From Prevotellaceae bacterium (lineage in GTDB: Bacteria; Bacteroidota; Bacteroidia; Bacteroidales; Paludibacteraceae): a stretch of DNA of 25,938 nucleotides. Shown piece by piece: positions 8,867 to 17,177 of the stretch. The notes under the pieces are model-generated. The model made no database searches. It was not told the origin of the DNA and worked only from the letters and a program-made list of their open reading frames with translations. The stretch spans positions 1 through 25,938 of the forward strand of contig JAITNR010000191.1 of the NCBI GenBank assembly GCA_031290375.1, read 5' to 3'. Both the position numbers and the translations under genes were made by a program. Positions within the stretch are counted from its first letter, which is position 1. Every line of letters begins with the position of its first letter.

Positions 8867-9346
8867 ATGAAAGTAAAATTGATTGTTTTAGCCTTTTTCT
8901 GCCTCCTGTCGTTTGTAACGGCGGAAGCAAAAAAACCGGAGAATTTAAAGTATGACATTGAATGTGTGGGCAACGGCGCACAGAGTACTTACCTTGTTAA
9001 GGTATGGGTGTATGGCAAAGCGAGTCAAATCACCTCTGATGTATTGAAAAAATATGCTGTTCACGGCGTTATTTTCAAGGGTTACAGTGGACGGAATGGC
9101 TGCACATCTCAAAAACCGATGGCACAAAGTCCGGTGCTGGAACAGGAACGCGCAGATTTTTTTGACGCTTTCTTTAACAATGACCGCAGTTATGCCAAAT
9201 ACACCACCGAAGTGGACGGCACAACAGAACGGGTAAAGGTAGGCAAAGAGTACAAAATCGCAGCTGTGATTTCGGTATCCAAAGAGCTCCTCAGGCAGGA
9301 CTTAGAAAAAGCGGGAATAATCAGGGGGTTGTCCTCCGGTTTTTAG
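8867..9346 (+). CDS. small exported FlgT/LPP20-like protein, paralogue A
   Basis: 159 residues with signal peptide (FCLLSFVTAEA, then KKPENLKY). The mature part matches the next gene's product in order: Y/H-x-x-ECxG, an alpha-helix leading to AVHGVIFKG (next gene: AVRDVVFKG), a conserved Cys, FFDAFFNN...YAKY (next: YFNAFFKD...YARY), and a terminal beta-strand/helix AAVISVSKELLRQDLEKAGI (next: VVVRVERAELREKLINDGI). This arrangement (strand, long helix, V-F-x-G strand, final V-V-V-x-V-x-x-x-x-L-R) resembles the LPP20/FlgT N-terminal fold; this is inference. Role unknown; probably periplasmic. Confidence 0.75.
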   Translation: MKVKLIVLAFFCLLSFVTAEAKKPENLKYDIECVGNGAQSTYLVKVWVYGKASQITSDVLKKYAVHGVIFKGYSGRNGCTSQKPMAQSPVLEQERADFFDAFFNNDRSYAKYTTEVDGTTERVKVGKEYKIAAVISVSKELLRQDLEKAGIIRGLSSGF

Positions 9347-9364
9347 TTAATAATAAACTTTAAA

Positions 9365-9862
9365 ATGGATAAGATGAGAAATGTATTTAAAATTGCGGTC
9401 GGCTTGTTTGCCGTATTGCTTGTAACGGGATGCAGAACCGCCTCTGCTTCGTTCTATAAACACGAAACCGAGTGTCTTGGCGTGGAGTTGGACGGCTCTC
9501 AAACCCTCAAATCATGGGGGACGGGACGTTATTGGAAAGACGCTGCCGATCAGGCAAAGAAAAATGCCGTACGGGATGTTGTTTTCAAAGGAAACTTCAT
9601 CGGTACGGGGGAATGCGAAGTCAAACCTTTGTTGCTTGAAGTAAATGCCGAAGAAAAATATAAGGCATACTTCAATGCATTCTTCAAAGATGGCGGAGAA
9701 TATGCACGATACGTCTCGCTTCGTGATGAACGTATTCCACGGCATATAATTCGTGTCAGAGATTCACGCAACAAAGACCAGTCGCTCTACAGCGTTGTGG
9801 TACGGGTGGAACGTGCCGAGTTAAGAGAAAAATTAATTAATGATGGTATATTAAAAAAATAA
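9365..9862 (+). CDS. FlgT/LPP20-like lipoprotein, paralogue B
   Basis: 165 residues. It begins with a lipoprotein signal: hydrophobic VGLFAVLLVTG then Cys23 in the lipobox LVTGC, so it should be lipid-anchored. Mature region: ECLGVELDG, a helix AADQAKKNAVRDVVFKG, Cys, YFNAFFKDGGEYARY, and terminal YSVVVRVERAELREKL. It aligns along its length with the product of 8867-9346, so the two genes arose by duplication, with one copy soluble and one lipidated. 18 bp after the previous gene and 6 bp before the next, a spacing that indicates co-translation. Confidence 0.78.
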   Translation: MDKMRNVFKIAVGLFAVLLVTGCRTASASFYKHETECLGVELDGSQTLKSWGTGRYWKDAADQAKKNAVRDVVFKGNFIGTGECEVKPLLLEVNAEEKYKAYFNAFFKDGGEYARYVSLRDERIPRHIIRVRDSRNKDQSLYSVVVRVERAELREKLINDGILKK

Positions 9863-9868
9863 TCAGTT

Positions 9869-10819
9869 ATGAAAAAAGCAGTTTTAAATTTTATTGGTCT
9901 ATTCTTTTGTCTCTCTCTCTTGGGACAGGCAAAAAAGCCCACGCTGATGGTAGTTCCCAGCAATGAGTGGTGTACTCAAAACGGTTATATGATGGAATTT
10001 GACAATCAAGGCACAACTGAACTGTTGCCTGACTTTAAATTGGCTTTGCAAACCAATTTTGACCTTAACAAGGTGATTACCAAAATAGGCGGGCTAATGG
10101 CAGAAAAAGGATTTCCGCTGGTTGATTTATCCGCCTCAATCAGTAATCTGGAACGCAGCAATGCCATGAATCGTGCCGTACAAAGTAAAAATTCAGGTGC
10201 ATTGATAGTAGAAACGCCGCTTGATATGTTGAAAAGGCAAGCCAAATCGGATATAATCCTTGAAATTAATTGGAAATTGATTTCAAACGGTCCTAAAAAG
10301 ACAATAGATTATTATATCAGAGGAATAGATGCTTATACCAACAAACAGATTGCGGATGGAGGAGGTGCGGAAAAGCCTTCTTTTGCGGCGGAGGTTTCCG
10401 TATTGCTGGAAGAGGCTGTTTTGTCTAATATGGATAATTTTGCAGCAAAATTGCAAACTCATTTCGATGATTTGTTTGCTAACGGTCGCGAAGTTACTGT
10501 TGGCATACAAGTATTCGAGAATGCTAAAAACATAGATTTGGAAACAGAATTTGACGGTATGGAGTTAAGTGAAATCATCAACGACTGGATGGCTCAAAAT
10601 ACCGTAAAACACCGTTTTAACAAATCTAACGCATCAGCTTATTTCATTCGGTTTGAGCAGGTACGTATTCCATTGTACAGGGAAGACGAAATGCCAATGG
10701 ATACTGAAGACTTTGTCCGAAATCTGATGAGGTTTCTCAGGGCTGCCCCTTATAACCTGACTTCCAAGATAGAACAGAGAGGTTTGGGCGAATGTATATT
10801 AATTATTGGAAATAAATAA
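9869..10819 (+). CDS. DUF6175-like exported protein
   Basis: 316 residues with signal peptide (FIGLFFCLSLLGQA). The opening of the mature protein (KKPTLMVVPSNEWCTQNGYM), LAEKGFPL-type text (LMAEKGFPLVDL), LLEEAVLSNMDNFAAKLQTH, DDLFANGREVTV and FEQVRIPLYRED match, from memory, Bacteroides proteins annotated as DUF6175; no biochemical role is known to me. The KPTLMVVP opening and a following helix/strand layout recall CsgG/TolB-N type nucleating domains, but this is only a pattern. It lies between the lipoprotein and the helical-repeat protein with gaps of 6 and 12 bp. Confidence 0.75.
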   Translation: MKKAVLNFIGLFFCLSLLGQAKKPTLMVVPSNEWCTQNGYMMEFDNQGTTELLPDFKLALQTNFDLNKVITKIGGLMAEKGFPLVDLSASISNLERSNAMNRAVQSKNSGALIVETPLDMLKRQAKSDIILEINWKLISNGPKKTIDYYIRGIDAYTNKQIADGGGAEKPSFAAEVSVLLEEAVLSNMDNFAAKLQTHFDDLFANGREVTVGIQVFENAKNIDLETEFDGMELSEIINDWMAQNTVKHRFNKSNASAYFIRFEQVRIPLYREDEMPMDTEDFVRNLMRFLRAAPYNLTSKIEQRGLGECILIIGNK

Positions 10820-10831
10820 AAAGGAAATAAT

Positions 10832-11764
10832 ATGAAACGTATATCAATTTTAATTATTGGCGTATTAAGCCTTGTAAGCACATCATTTTACGCACAAAAT
10901 TGTGAAATACCTCTGATACCGCTTGTTCAGGATGGAACAGACCCGCTTCCTGTGGAAGCCAAGTCATTTTTGGAAGACAAACTGACACAGATAATCGTCC
11001 GAAACGGCATAAGCGCAGGCAATGGTTACGGGCAATTTTATCTTTTGGCTAAAATATCTTTGCTGTCCAAAGACATCGTACAGGGATCGCCTGTAATGAT
11101 TTCGCAACGATTGAACCTGTCTTTGTACATTGTGGATTATTCCGGCGAAAAAGTAATTGCAGCCACCACAATGGAAGTGCAAGCTGTTGGCACAAACGAA
11201 ACGAAATCCTGTATCAATGGTATTCGCAGCATTAATGCAGGGAACGATAAACTTCAAACCTTTATTCAGGAAGGAAAAGAGAAAATGCTGAATTATTATG
11301 ATAACAATTATGCCGTTATCATCAAAAAAGCGCAGCAGCTTGCTTCCATGAAACACTTTGAAGAAGCGCTGTTTAATTTAACCTCAATACCGGAATGTAG
11401 CAAGGGGTATGATGCCGCGATTGCTGCCTGCAACAGCATTTTTCAATCGCATATTGACGATTTGTGCAAACGTAACCTGATGCTGGCAAAAACCGCATGG
11501 GCAGCCGAACAAAATGCAGAAGGCGCACGTGTGGCAGGTGAATATCTTACATACATTTATCCTGATGCAAATTGTTATCCGGAAGCTATTGCTTTATACA
11601 AAGAGATAAAAAGCAGGATACGTGAAAATTGGACATTTGAACTGAAACAATATGATGATACTGTGTCATTGGAAAAACAGCGTATTAATGCTTATCGTGA
11701 AGTAGGCGTTGCCTTTGGTAAAGGACAACAGCCAACTACCACCAATCTTATGTGGAGCAGGTGA
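10832..11764 (+). CDS. exported protein with N-terminal alpha/beta domain and TPR-like helices
   Basis: 310 residues with signal peptide (LIIGVLSLVSTSFYAQ). Residues 25-150 are alpha/beta: IPLIPLVQDGTDPL, a helix FLEDKLTQIIVRNGI, strands FYLLAKISLLSKDI and LNLSLYIVDYSGEKV, then VQAVGTNETKSC. From about 160 it is helical with TPR-like spacing (AQQLASMKHFEEALFNL, AKTAWAAEQNAEGARVAGEYL, YPEAIALYKEIKSRI). The first domain matches, from memory, a Bacteroides family without assigned function that often accompanies DUF6175 proteins. Last gene of the cluster; a strong terminator begins 25 bp after the stop. Confidence 0.75.
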   Translation: MKRISILIIGVLSLVSTSFYAQNCEIPLIPLVQDGTDPLPVEAKSFLEDKLTQIIVRNGISAGNGYGQFYLLAKISLLSKDIVQGSPVMISQRLNLSLYIVDYSGEKVIAATTMEVQAVGTNETKSCINGIRSINAGNDKLQTFIQEGKEKMLNYYDNNYAVIIKKAQQLASMKHFEEALFNLTSIPECSKGYDAAIAACNSIFQSHIDDLCKRNLMLAKTAWAAEQNAEGARVAGEYLTYIYPDANCYPEAIALYKEIKSRIRENWTFELKQYDDTVSLEKQRINAYREVGVAFGKGQQPTTTNLMWSR

Positions 11765-11788
11765 TTTTTTAGACTTTCCAATGTTTTT

Positions 11789-11821
11789 AGACATTCCAAG
11801 TTTTTTAAACTTGGAATGTCT
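11789..11821 (+). terminator. terminator of the nine-gene cluster
   Basis: Perfect 15-bp stem AGACATTCCAAGTTT / AAACTTGGAATGTCT with a TTT loop, starting 25 bp after the last stop codon. The T-run after the stem is short (TTT), so termination may depend mainly on stem strength. An imperfect extra copy of part of the arm (AGACTTTCCAATGT) precedes it at 11771-11784. Confidence 0.8.
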
Positions 11822-11825
11822 TTCG

Positions 11826-11849
11826 TAATTGCATTTATGTCCGTAGAAC
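11826..11849 (+). repeat. 24-bp dispersed repeat, copy 2
   Basis: TAATTGCATTTATGTCCGTA followed by GAAC; 22 of 24 bases equal to 4028-4051, same orientation. Confidence 0.7.
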
Positions 11850-11902
11850 AAAAATAATGAACAATGAATAATAAAAAAAATAAATATCGTATCTAATACC
11901 TG

Positions 11903-11945
11903 AATCACTTCCAAATACCCGTCATTGCGGGCTACGACCCGCAAT
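11903..11945 (+). repeat. 43-bp REP-like repeat, copy 2
   Basis: Exact reverse complement of 4194-4236. It contains the palindrome ATTGCGGG-CTACGA-CCCGCAAT and the word AATCACTTCCAAATACCC. It is part of a larger nested fold: CCGTCATTGCGGGCT (11919-11933) pairs with AGCCCGCAATGACGG (11987-12001), and GCAATCCC (11941-11948) with GGGATTGC (11973-11980). Confidence 0.85.
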
Positions 11946-12001
11946 CCCATGTTTTTTAGGGACTTATTTAGGGGGATTGCGTGTCAAGCCCGCAATGACG
12001 G
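11919..12001. repeat. nested inverted repeat around REP-like element
   Basis: A 15-bp perfect outer stem (arms 11919-11933 and 11987-12001) encloses an 8-bp inner stem (11941-11948 with 11973-11980). It lies between two convergent transcription units (the cluster on + and the PepSY gene on -). It could serve as a transcript end for either strand or be a non-autonomous mobile palindrome. The remainder of 11765-12125 shows only AT-rich repeat words and no gene. Confidence 0.65.
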
Positions 12002-12125
12002 CATTTTTGTTGCTTTTCAGGTTAAATATACGATATTCAAAGGTAAAACCATTATAAGTTAAAAATTTCGTGTTGCTAAAAGAATATGAAAGGTGAATTA
12101 TTATAGAGAACTCATTCTTTATTCA

Positions 12126-13421
12126 TTATTCATTTTTCTTTCGCAGTCGTTTTATCCACATGTAGTAGCCTGTCAGAGGTATAGTTGTGCCCAACAAAGC
12201 CGCAAGAAAACTAAGGATACGGGTTACTGTACCGCCCCAACTGCCCACATGCACAGCATATATCCAACCACGCAGTTTGCCCGATTTGTCAGTATTCTTG
12301 TAGTATTTTGTCTCGGTGATGTCGCCGCTCTGGCTATCGAAAACGTATGAGTCTGATGCTCTGCTATTGCCATATTCCGACAACGATACGGACGCTTTGC
12401 CATCTTGAACTGTTATGCTTTTGCACTTGGGGTATTGCATTTTCAGTTGGTCAATAACCGTTTGCCATTGACGATAATTGACGCCATTGCCATACCCGTT
12501 ACCTTCTCTGCCTCTGCCTTCATGGTTTTCGCCTCTGTTGCCTCTGCCTTCTCTCCTGTTTTCGCCAGCATTTTCAGGTCTGTTGCCTCTGCTCTCTCGC
12601 TGATTTTCGCCGATATATTCGGGATGTCCGCCTTTGCCTTCACTGTTTATTGTGCTGCCAATTACTGTTGTGCTGTCGGCTACTGCCTGCGGTGCGGGAG
12701 TGCCTCCGTGCTGTCCCATTAGCGGCGGTTCAGCTCCGAAAACACGATAAAATCCATCGCGATACCAGTTGAACGACCACGTCAATCCGGTCAATGCCAT
12801 TGCCAACAACAGCACAACAGCATAAATTCCCCCTGCCACGTGCAAATCGTGCCAAAACCGTTTCAACCCATATTTTGTTCTGATTTTTAAACGTATAAAC
12901 AAGGTTTTTTTGCTTCTCGGCATCCAGACGATAATTCCTGCAATCAGCACAAAAACAAACAACAGAGTACTGATACCCACAACGGTTTTGCCCAACGAAA
13001 AACCTCCGTCCCGTTTGAAATCGTCCAATAACCAACGGTGCAATCGCCGCATTACAGTAAAGAAATTCTTTTGTGTTCCCAATTGTAAATCCCGTATATC
13101 TCCTGTATATGGGTCAACATAGACGGCTGCCATTCGGTTTTGCCCGGCAAGGCTCATTCGATAATTCCGTTTGGGATTATTCGGAATCTGAACTCCTGCC
13201 ACCGTCAGGCTATCAGGCAACTGCGCATTGACAGATTTTACCAGCCGCCCGACTGGAAGAGGCTTTTCTTGCACCTCTTCCACAAAATATCGAGCAGGAT
13301 GACTCCACTCCGTTATCTCGGTTTCAAATACCAGCATAGCACCGGAAAAACAGGTAGCAGCTATTATCAATCCAAAAGGGATGGATAACCAAAGATGTAT
13401 TTTACGAAACAGTTTTTTCAT
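12126..13421 (-). CDS. PepSY-associated transmembrane protein (XusC-like)
   Basis: 431 residues. Four predicted membrane helices: about 11-32 (WLSIPFGLIIAATCFSGAM), 147-167 (GISTLLFVFVLIAGIIVWM), 194-216 (AGGIYAVVLLLAMALTG) and 398-420. Conserved His lie near the membrane faces (H9, H128, H191, H194, H391), as in PepSY_TM proteins linked to ferric-siderophore reduction. PepSY-like periplasmic segments follow helices 1 and 3. Last gene of a TonB receptor, DUF4374, PepSY operon, as in Bacteroides xusABC; release of iron from a siderophore at the inner membrane is the likely role. Residues 271-315 are a degenerate 15-residue tandem repeat rich in Gly, Arg, Asn and Glu (unit like GENRREGRGNRGENH), an insertion not typical of the family as far as I know. 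12 bp after the upstream gene. Confidence 0.88.
   Translation of the reverse strand: MKKLFRKIHLWLSIPFGLIIAATCFSGAMLVFETEITEWSHPARYFVEEVQEKPLPVGRLVKSVNAQLPDSLTVAGVQIPNNPKRNYRMSLAGQNRMAAVYVDPYTGDIRDLQLGTQKNFFTVMRRLHRWLLDDFKRDGGFSLGKTVVGISTLLFVFVLIAGIIVWMPRSKKTLFIRLKIRTKYGLKRFWHDLHVAGGIYAVVLLLAMALTGLTWSFNWYRDGFYRVFGAEPPLMGQHGGTPAPQAVADSTTVIGSTINSEGKGGHPEYIGENQRESRGNRPENAGENRREGRGNRGENHEGRGREGNGYGNGVNYRQWQTVIDQLKMQYPKCKSITVQDGKASVSLSEYGNSRASDSYVFDSQSGDITETKYYKNTDKSGKLRGWIYAVHVGSWGGTVTRILSFLAALLGTTIPLTGYYMWIKRLRKKNE
12477..12611 (-). repeat. in-frame 45-bp degenerate tandem repeat inside the PepSY gene
   Basis: About three 45-nt units (CTCTGTTGCCTCTGCC- and GTTTTCGCC-type words on the + strand) encode 15-residue Gly/Arg/Asn/Glu units at residues 271-315. 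Length in codon multiples keeps the frame. The region is the exported loop between membrane helices 3 and 4. Confidence 0.75.
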
Positions 13422-13433
13422 CTTAATTAATAA

Positions 13434-14627
13434 TTAATATGTTAATTTTCCAATAGCAGTAGCACCTTCCGCAACTATTTCCAAGCCTTTGGCAGCAACA
13501 GCCGTTGCAGGGTCAATGATATAGATACAGGGATAATCGTCTGTCAATACTACAGGTACGGCGATTTTCCCGTTTTCTACGTAAGGGGTAATGCTCATAA
13601 GCGTCATTTTGTCAGGGTCGGGTACGCCTGTAACCTGTTTGTAAGTTTTTGCCGCCACATCTATTACGGCTAATATGTTTGCTTCCTGTCCGTTGGGTGT
13701 GGTCGGGTCAGTACACATCTGAAGGAGGAAATAATTGCCTGTGATATGCCATACTCTGTTGAGATGACGACCTGCCGCAACTGTCTGTATATCGAAGAAA
13801 TAATTGGGGTCGAACTGCGTTTCGCCTTTTTTGATGCGGAGCGCACCCGATGGTTTCGTTGTTCGGCTGTCGATAGCGGAGGAAAAGACATAGACATTGT
13901 CGTTGTCATCTTTGGCAATACCGCTGTAATAGGCTGACCGCATACGTCCTGATGCGTAGCTCAGACGACCGTCTCTGGCGATGGTATAGTTCAAATCCCT
14001 GTCGAAAATAGCCACCCATACGCTGTCTGGATAATCGGTTATCGTACTTCCGACAGGCGAGGTGCATACAGCCGAAAAGAACTTGTCGCCCACTTCGAGA
14101 ATGCCCGAAAGCGTTGCTTTTTCACCGTTGCCTGTAAAATTATCTCCGTCAATTGTTTTTGTAGTGATGGCCGATGATGCCGCATCTACAAAGTTGAACG
14201 AGATACCCGGCGTATTGTCCGCCTGAGTTACGGCAGCAGCCGTTACAATAAATTCCTGAAAAATACCATAGGTGGTATATTGCGCAGGAAATTGAAATGT
14301 GGCTGACCGTTTATACAATTTACCTTCTGCATCGAGTGCATACGAACTTCCTTGTGCAGGGTCGCCTTGTCGGTAATACAATCGGTAGACATACTTGTCT
14401 TTGTAGAAAATCCAGGCAGTGCCAGACTCGGCTTCCAAGCCGTTTCCCGCAATGGAAACCTGCCCTGACGAAATATCGTCTGCTTGCAACAGATACGCGC
14501 CATCTTCACTGGTGGCTGAAATAATGTAAGCACCTGTTTGTTGTGGTACATCGGGTACTTTGTTGTTACACGAGACACACAGAATGCTTAACGCTAAAAC
14601 TGTGTTGAAAATCACTTTTTTGTTCAT
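13434..14627 (-). CDS. DUF4374 lipoprotein (XusB-like siderophore-binding surface protein)
   Basis: 397 residues. N-terminal lipoprotein signal ending LCVSC (Cys20). The mature protein opens with GAYIISATSEDGAYLLQADD, the characteristic DUF4374 start, followed by repeated beta-rich segments expected for a propeller (DSVWVAIFDRDLNY, NVYVFSSAIDSRTT, AVIDVAAKTYKQVTG). In Bacteroides thetaiotaomicron the member XusB is a surface lipoprotein that binds enterobactin-type siderophores and feeds the XusA receptor. The same role is inferred here from gene order, with specificity unknown. It lies between the receptor gene and the PepSY gene; a short ATT-repeat (14641-14660) fills the gap to the receptor gene. 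Confidence 0.87.
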   Translation of the reverse strand: MNKKVIFNTVLALSILCVSCNNKVPDVPQQTGAYIISATSEDGAYLLQADDISSGQVSIAGNGLEAESGTAWIFYKDKYVYRLYYRQGDPAQGSSYALDAEGKLYKRSATFQFPAQYTTYGIFQEFIVTAAAVTQADNTPGISFNFVDAASSAITTKTIDGDNFTGNGEKATLSGILEVGDKFFSAVCTSPVGSTITDYPDSVWVAIFDRDLNYTIARDGRLSYASGRMRSAYYSGIAKDDNDNVYVFSSAIDSRTTKPSGALRIKKGETQFDPNYFFDIQTVAAGRHLNRVWHITGNYFLLQMCTDPTTPNGQEANILAVIDVAAKTYKQVTGVPDPDKMTLMSITPYVENGKIAVPVVLTDDYPCIYIIDPATAVAAKGLEIVAEGATAIGKLTY

Positions 14628-14655
14628 CTTACTAAATATTTATTTATTATTATTA

Positions 14656-17013
14656 TTATTTACTAAAAAAATATCTTACTTTGGCAGAAAAACTTCTTCC
14701 GGGTTTCTGCAAACTGAAATTGTCATACATCCTTTCGTCCGTCAGGTTGCGGCACTCTACGGAAACATTATATTTGCCGTTTTTGATGGTATACGACAGA
14801 CTGACATCGTGCGAAAACTGCGATGGTATCATATCTTTGGAACTGTATGCGCCATTTGTTCCCCACCGCAGTGGGAATTTATAGACATACAGCATATTAT
14901 AGCCGATGCTCAGGCTGTTTTCCTTTCCTCCGATATGGGCAAGAAATACATTGCAATCGCCGTTTCCGAAAAAATAAGGTACGTTTGGCACTCTTGATTT
15001 ATAACTTGTACTGACAACAGTGGTGCTTCCTGACTTGTATTTTTCCTGATTGACAATATTTTGGTACGTAAAATTACCGCCGACAGTGAGCCAACGTTTG
15101 TACGAATAGTGTATTTCGCCGTTGTAGCCGATGTTGCTCACGTGACCGTGATTTTCATACGATGCCGTACTGTGCATACTCTCTATCACCCGCCGTATGT
15201 AATCCCTGATGTCGCGATACATAACGCCCGCATCAATAAAGAGCGAATGGTTTTTATTAAACGTTTTGCCATAACTGACGTTAAAATTGTAGTTGTTGCT
15301 GTGTTCGGGTTTGAGAACGGCATTGCTCTTTTCGAGGTCTTCATCGCCGAATAGTTCGTCGCTGGTGGGCAAACGACATGTTTTTTCATAAGATAATTTG
15401 AATTGAAAATCTTTTAACAGATATGTGGTTGCCGCACCGTATCCTGCGGTCGAAAGAATGTTTGAGAATAATTCGTATTGGGCACTGTTGGTCGATGAAA
15501 TGTTTTGGGGACCTTTGGTGTATTGCGCATAATGCTTTGCAAAGAGCGAAATGTTCCAATTTTTGTTGCAATCGAATTTGTAAGCCAACCCCAGCACGTT
15601 TTTGGTGGTTACTTTCGGAAAAGTGTCGGTGGCGTTAATTGTGCCTTCGAGGGCGAGCCTGTCTTCACTTTTGCGGTCGAAAGTGGTCAGTACATTATTC
15701 AGCGAAATACTGTGCCGTTTGAATCTGTTATAACTGATATTAATTGTTACTCCGCCATTGTGGTTATAGAATTTTGCCAGAGAATAGCTTCCTTCGCCTT
15801 TTTTCTGAGTTTCGATGTACTCGCCATACCAGTTGTATTGCCGCGAGGCAGTATCCACGTTCTGCGAATAGCCGAAGTTATAATTCCCTGTCAAATTAAA
15901 GTCAAGACCTTTGGTAAAAAGATTTTTCTTCTGATATTGTACGGTAGGCATAATGGTGGTGCCTTCTCTGAATTTTTTCCCAAAAACAATTTTCATAATA
16001 TTGGAGTTTTGAATATCGGCTCGTTCCTTGCCCAAAGTGATGCCGAATAACAGTTTGTCGGCATATTTTTTATTGACCACGCCTGCTTTGGCAATTAGCG
16101 TTTCGTTGTGGTAATTGCTGTGAAAACCGCGAACTTTCTTTTCATCGGTGCTGTATATGCCTGTTTGCAAGTCGAGTACGGGAATATATATCCAATAGTT
16201 GTTGTCCGAATAATTTTGAAAGACATTCAATTGTACAGTGAAACCCTTTTTAGTGGTGTGTCCCGCATTGACATAGGATTTGTGAGTATTGAACGAGCCA
16301 TACGAGTAAGAGGCATCTACAAATGTTTTTCTGTTCTTTTGGCTGGTTACGATATTGACGGCACCGCCCAGGGCATCTGCTCCAAAATCTACAGGAACAA
16401 CCCCTTTATATACTTCAATGCGTTCTGCCAGATTTATCGGTATATTGTTGATTTGAAATGCAGAACCGAAACCTTCCATCGGAACGCCATCCATAAAAAA
16501 CTTGATATGTTTGCCACTGAACCCGTTCAGCGAAAATTCGGCAGCAGAGCCAACTCCTCCCGATTCACGAACTCGCACGCCGGAAATACGGTCAAGTGCG
16601 TGAGCAAGGTCTAAGGTTTTGTTGTGAAGTGCCTTTGTATCAATTGCCACTACGTTGTATGCCGACTCGTTTATCCTGTTTGTAGCGGATTTGCCTGTTA
16701 TGCTTATTTCGTCCAACTGCTGTGCGTCCGGCTTCAGAACGATGTTTAGAACTTGCGATTGTTGCAACTGCACTGACGTTTTAAAAGTATAATAACCTAA
16801 GGCTCTTACCACTAAAGTATAATTGCCAGCAGGTGCGGATAATTGGTATTCGCCTTGCTTGTTGGGGAGAGTTCCGTATTCGGTATCTTTGAAGAAAACA
16901 GTGGCAAAATCCACGACATTGCCATCTGCCGAAGTGATTTTTCCCGAAAGAGTTTGAGAATGAAGCGACACAAAGTTTAGTGAGCAAAAAAGGATTATAT
17001 ACAAATATTTCAT
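14656..17013 (-). CDS. TonB-dependent outer-membrane receptor (XusA-like)
   Basis: 785 residues. Signal peptide to about residue 19 (FVSLHSQ); carboxypeptidase-regulatory-like domain at about 20-105 (LSGKITSADGNVVDFATVFF, NKQGEYQLSAPAGNYTLVVR); plug at about 110-225 (DRISGVRVRESGGVG, FFMDGVPMEGFG, ERIEVYKGVVPVDFGADALG, GAVNIVT); then a 22-strand-type barrel ending VRYFFSK. The plug and barrel indicate energy-dependent uptake across the outer membrane. With the DUF4374 and PepSY genes downstream it forms a xusABC-like iron/xenosiderophore locus. No SusD partner is present, which argues against a glycan-utilisation role. First gene of its operon; a promoter box lies about 30 bp upstream. Confidence 0.93.
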   Translation of the reverse strand: MKYLYIILFCSLNFVSLHSQTLSGKITSADGNVVDFATVFFKDTEYGTLPNKQGEYQLSAPAGNYTLVVRALGYYTFKTSVQLQQSQVLNIVLKPDAQQLDEISITGKSATNRINESAYNVVAIDTKALHNKTLDLAHALDRISGVRVRESGGVGSAAEFSLNGFSGKHIKFFMDGVPMEGFGSAFQINNIPINLAERIEVYKGVVPVDFGADALGGAVNIVTSQKNRKTFVDASYSYGSFNTHKSYVNAGHTTKKGFTVQLNVFQNYSDNNYWIYIPVLDLQTGIYSTDEKKVRGFHSNYHNETLIAKAGVVNKKYADKLLFGITLGKERADIQNSNIMKIVFGKKFREGTTIMPTVQYQKKNLFTKGLDFNLTGNYNFGYSQNVDTASRQYNWYGEYIETQKKGEGSYSLAKFYNHNGGVTINISYNRFKRHSISLNNVLTTFDRKSEDRLALEGTINATDTFPKVTTKNVLGLAYKFDCNKNWNISLFAKHYAQYTKGPQNISSTNSAQYELFSNILSTAGYGAATTYLLKDFQFKLSYEKTCRLPTSDELFGDEDLEKSNAVLKPEHSNNYNFNVSYGKTFNKNHSLFIDAGVMYRDIRDYIRRVIESMHSTASYENHGHVSNIGYNGEIHYSYKRWLTVGGNFTYQNIVNQEKYKSGSTTVVSTSYKSRVPNVPYFFGNGDCNVFLAHIGGKENSLSIGYNMLYVYKFPLRWGTNGAYSSKDMIPSQFSHDVSLSYTIKNGKYNVSVECRNLTDERMYDNFSLQKPGRSFSAKVRYFFSK

Positions 17014-17043
17014 TTACTGTTTTTAATTGAAGAAATACGATTG

Positions 17044-17051
17044 CAAAGGTC
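17044..17051 (-). promoter_or_regulatory. candidate promoter -7 box of the TonB receptor operon
   Basis: On the minus strand GACCTTTG, one mismatch to TAnnTTTG, with ATTG (one mismatch to TTTG) 20 nt further upstream. Start of transcription would be about 20-25 nt before the receptor ATG. No Fur-like palindrome was recognised next to it. Confidence 0.4.
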
Positions 17052-17177
17052 GGAATAATTACAGCAGTGGGCAATCCCTATTTGTTGGTATTATTGGGTG
17101 AGCGTATAGTATATTTTTAGGTATGCTGGGGAGGAATGAATAATGAATAGTGAATAATGAATAATGAACAATGCGAA

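Noticed and set aside
12405..12722. 105-codon plus-strand frame of Ala/Ser/Val/Phe repeats
   Set aside because: It is the antisense reading of the Gly/Arg/Asn/Glu repeat in the PepSY gene.
17014..17060. Fur box before the TonB receptor gene
   Set aside because: No convincing 19-bp Fur palindrome could be seen; iron control is inferred only from the gene families.
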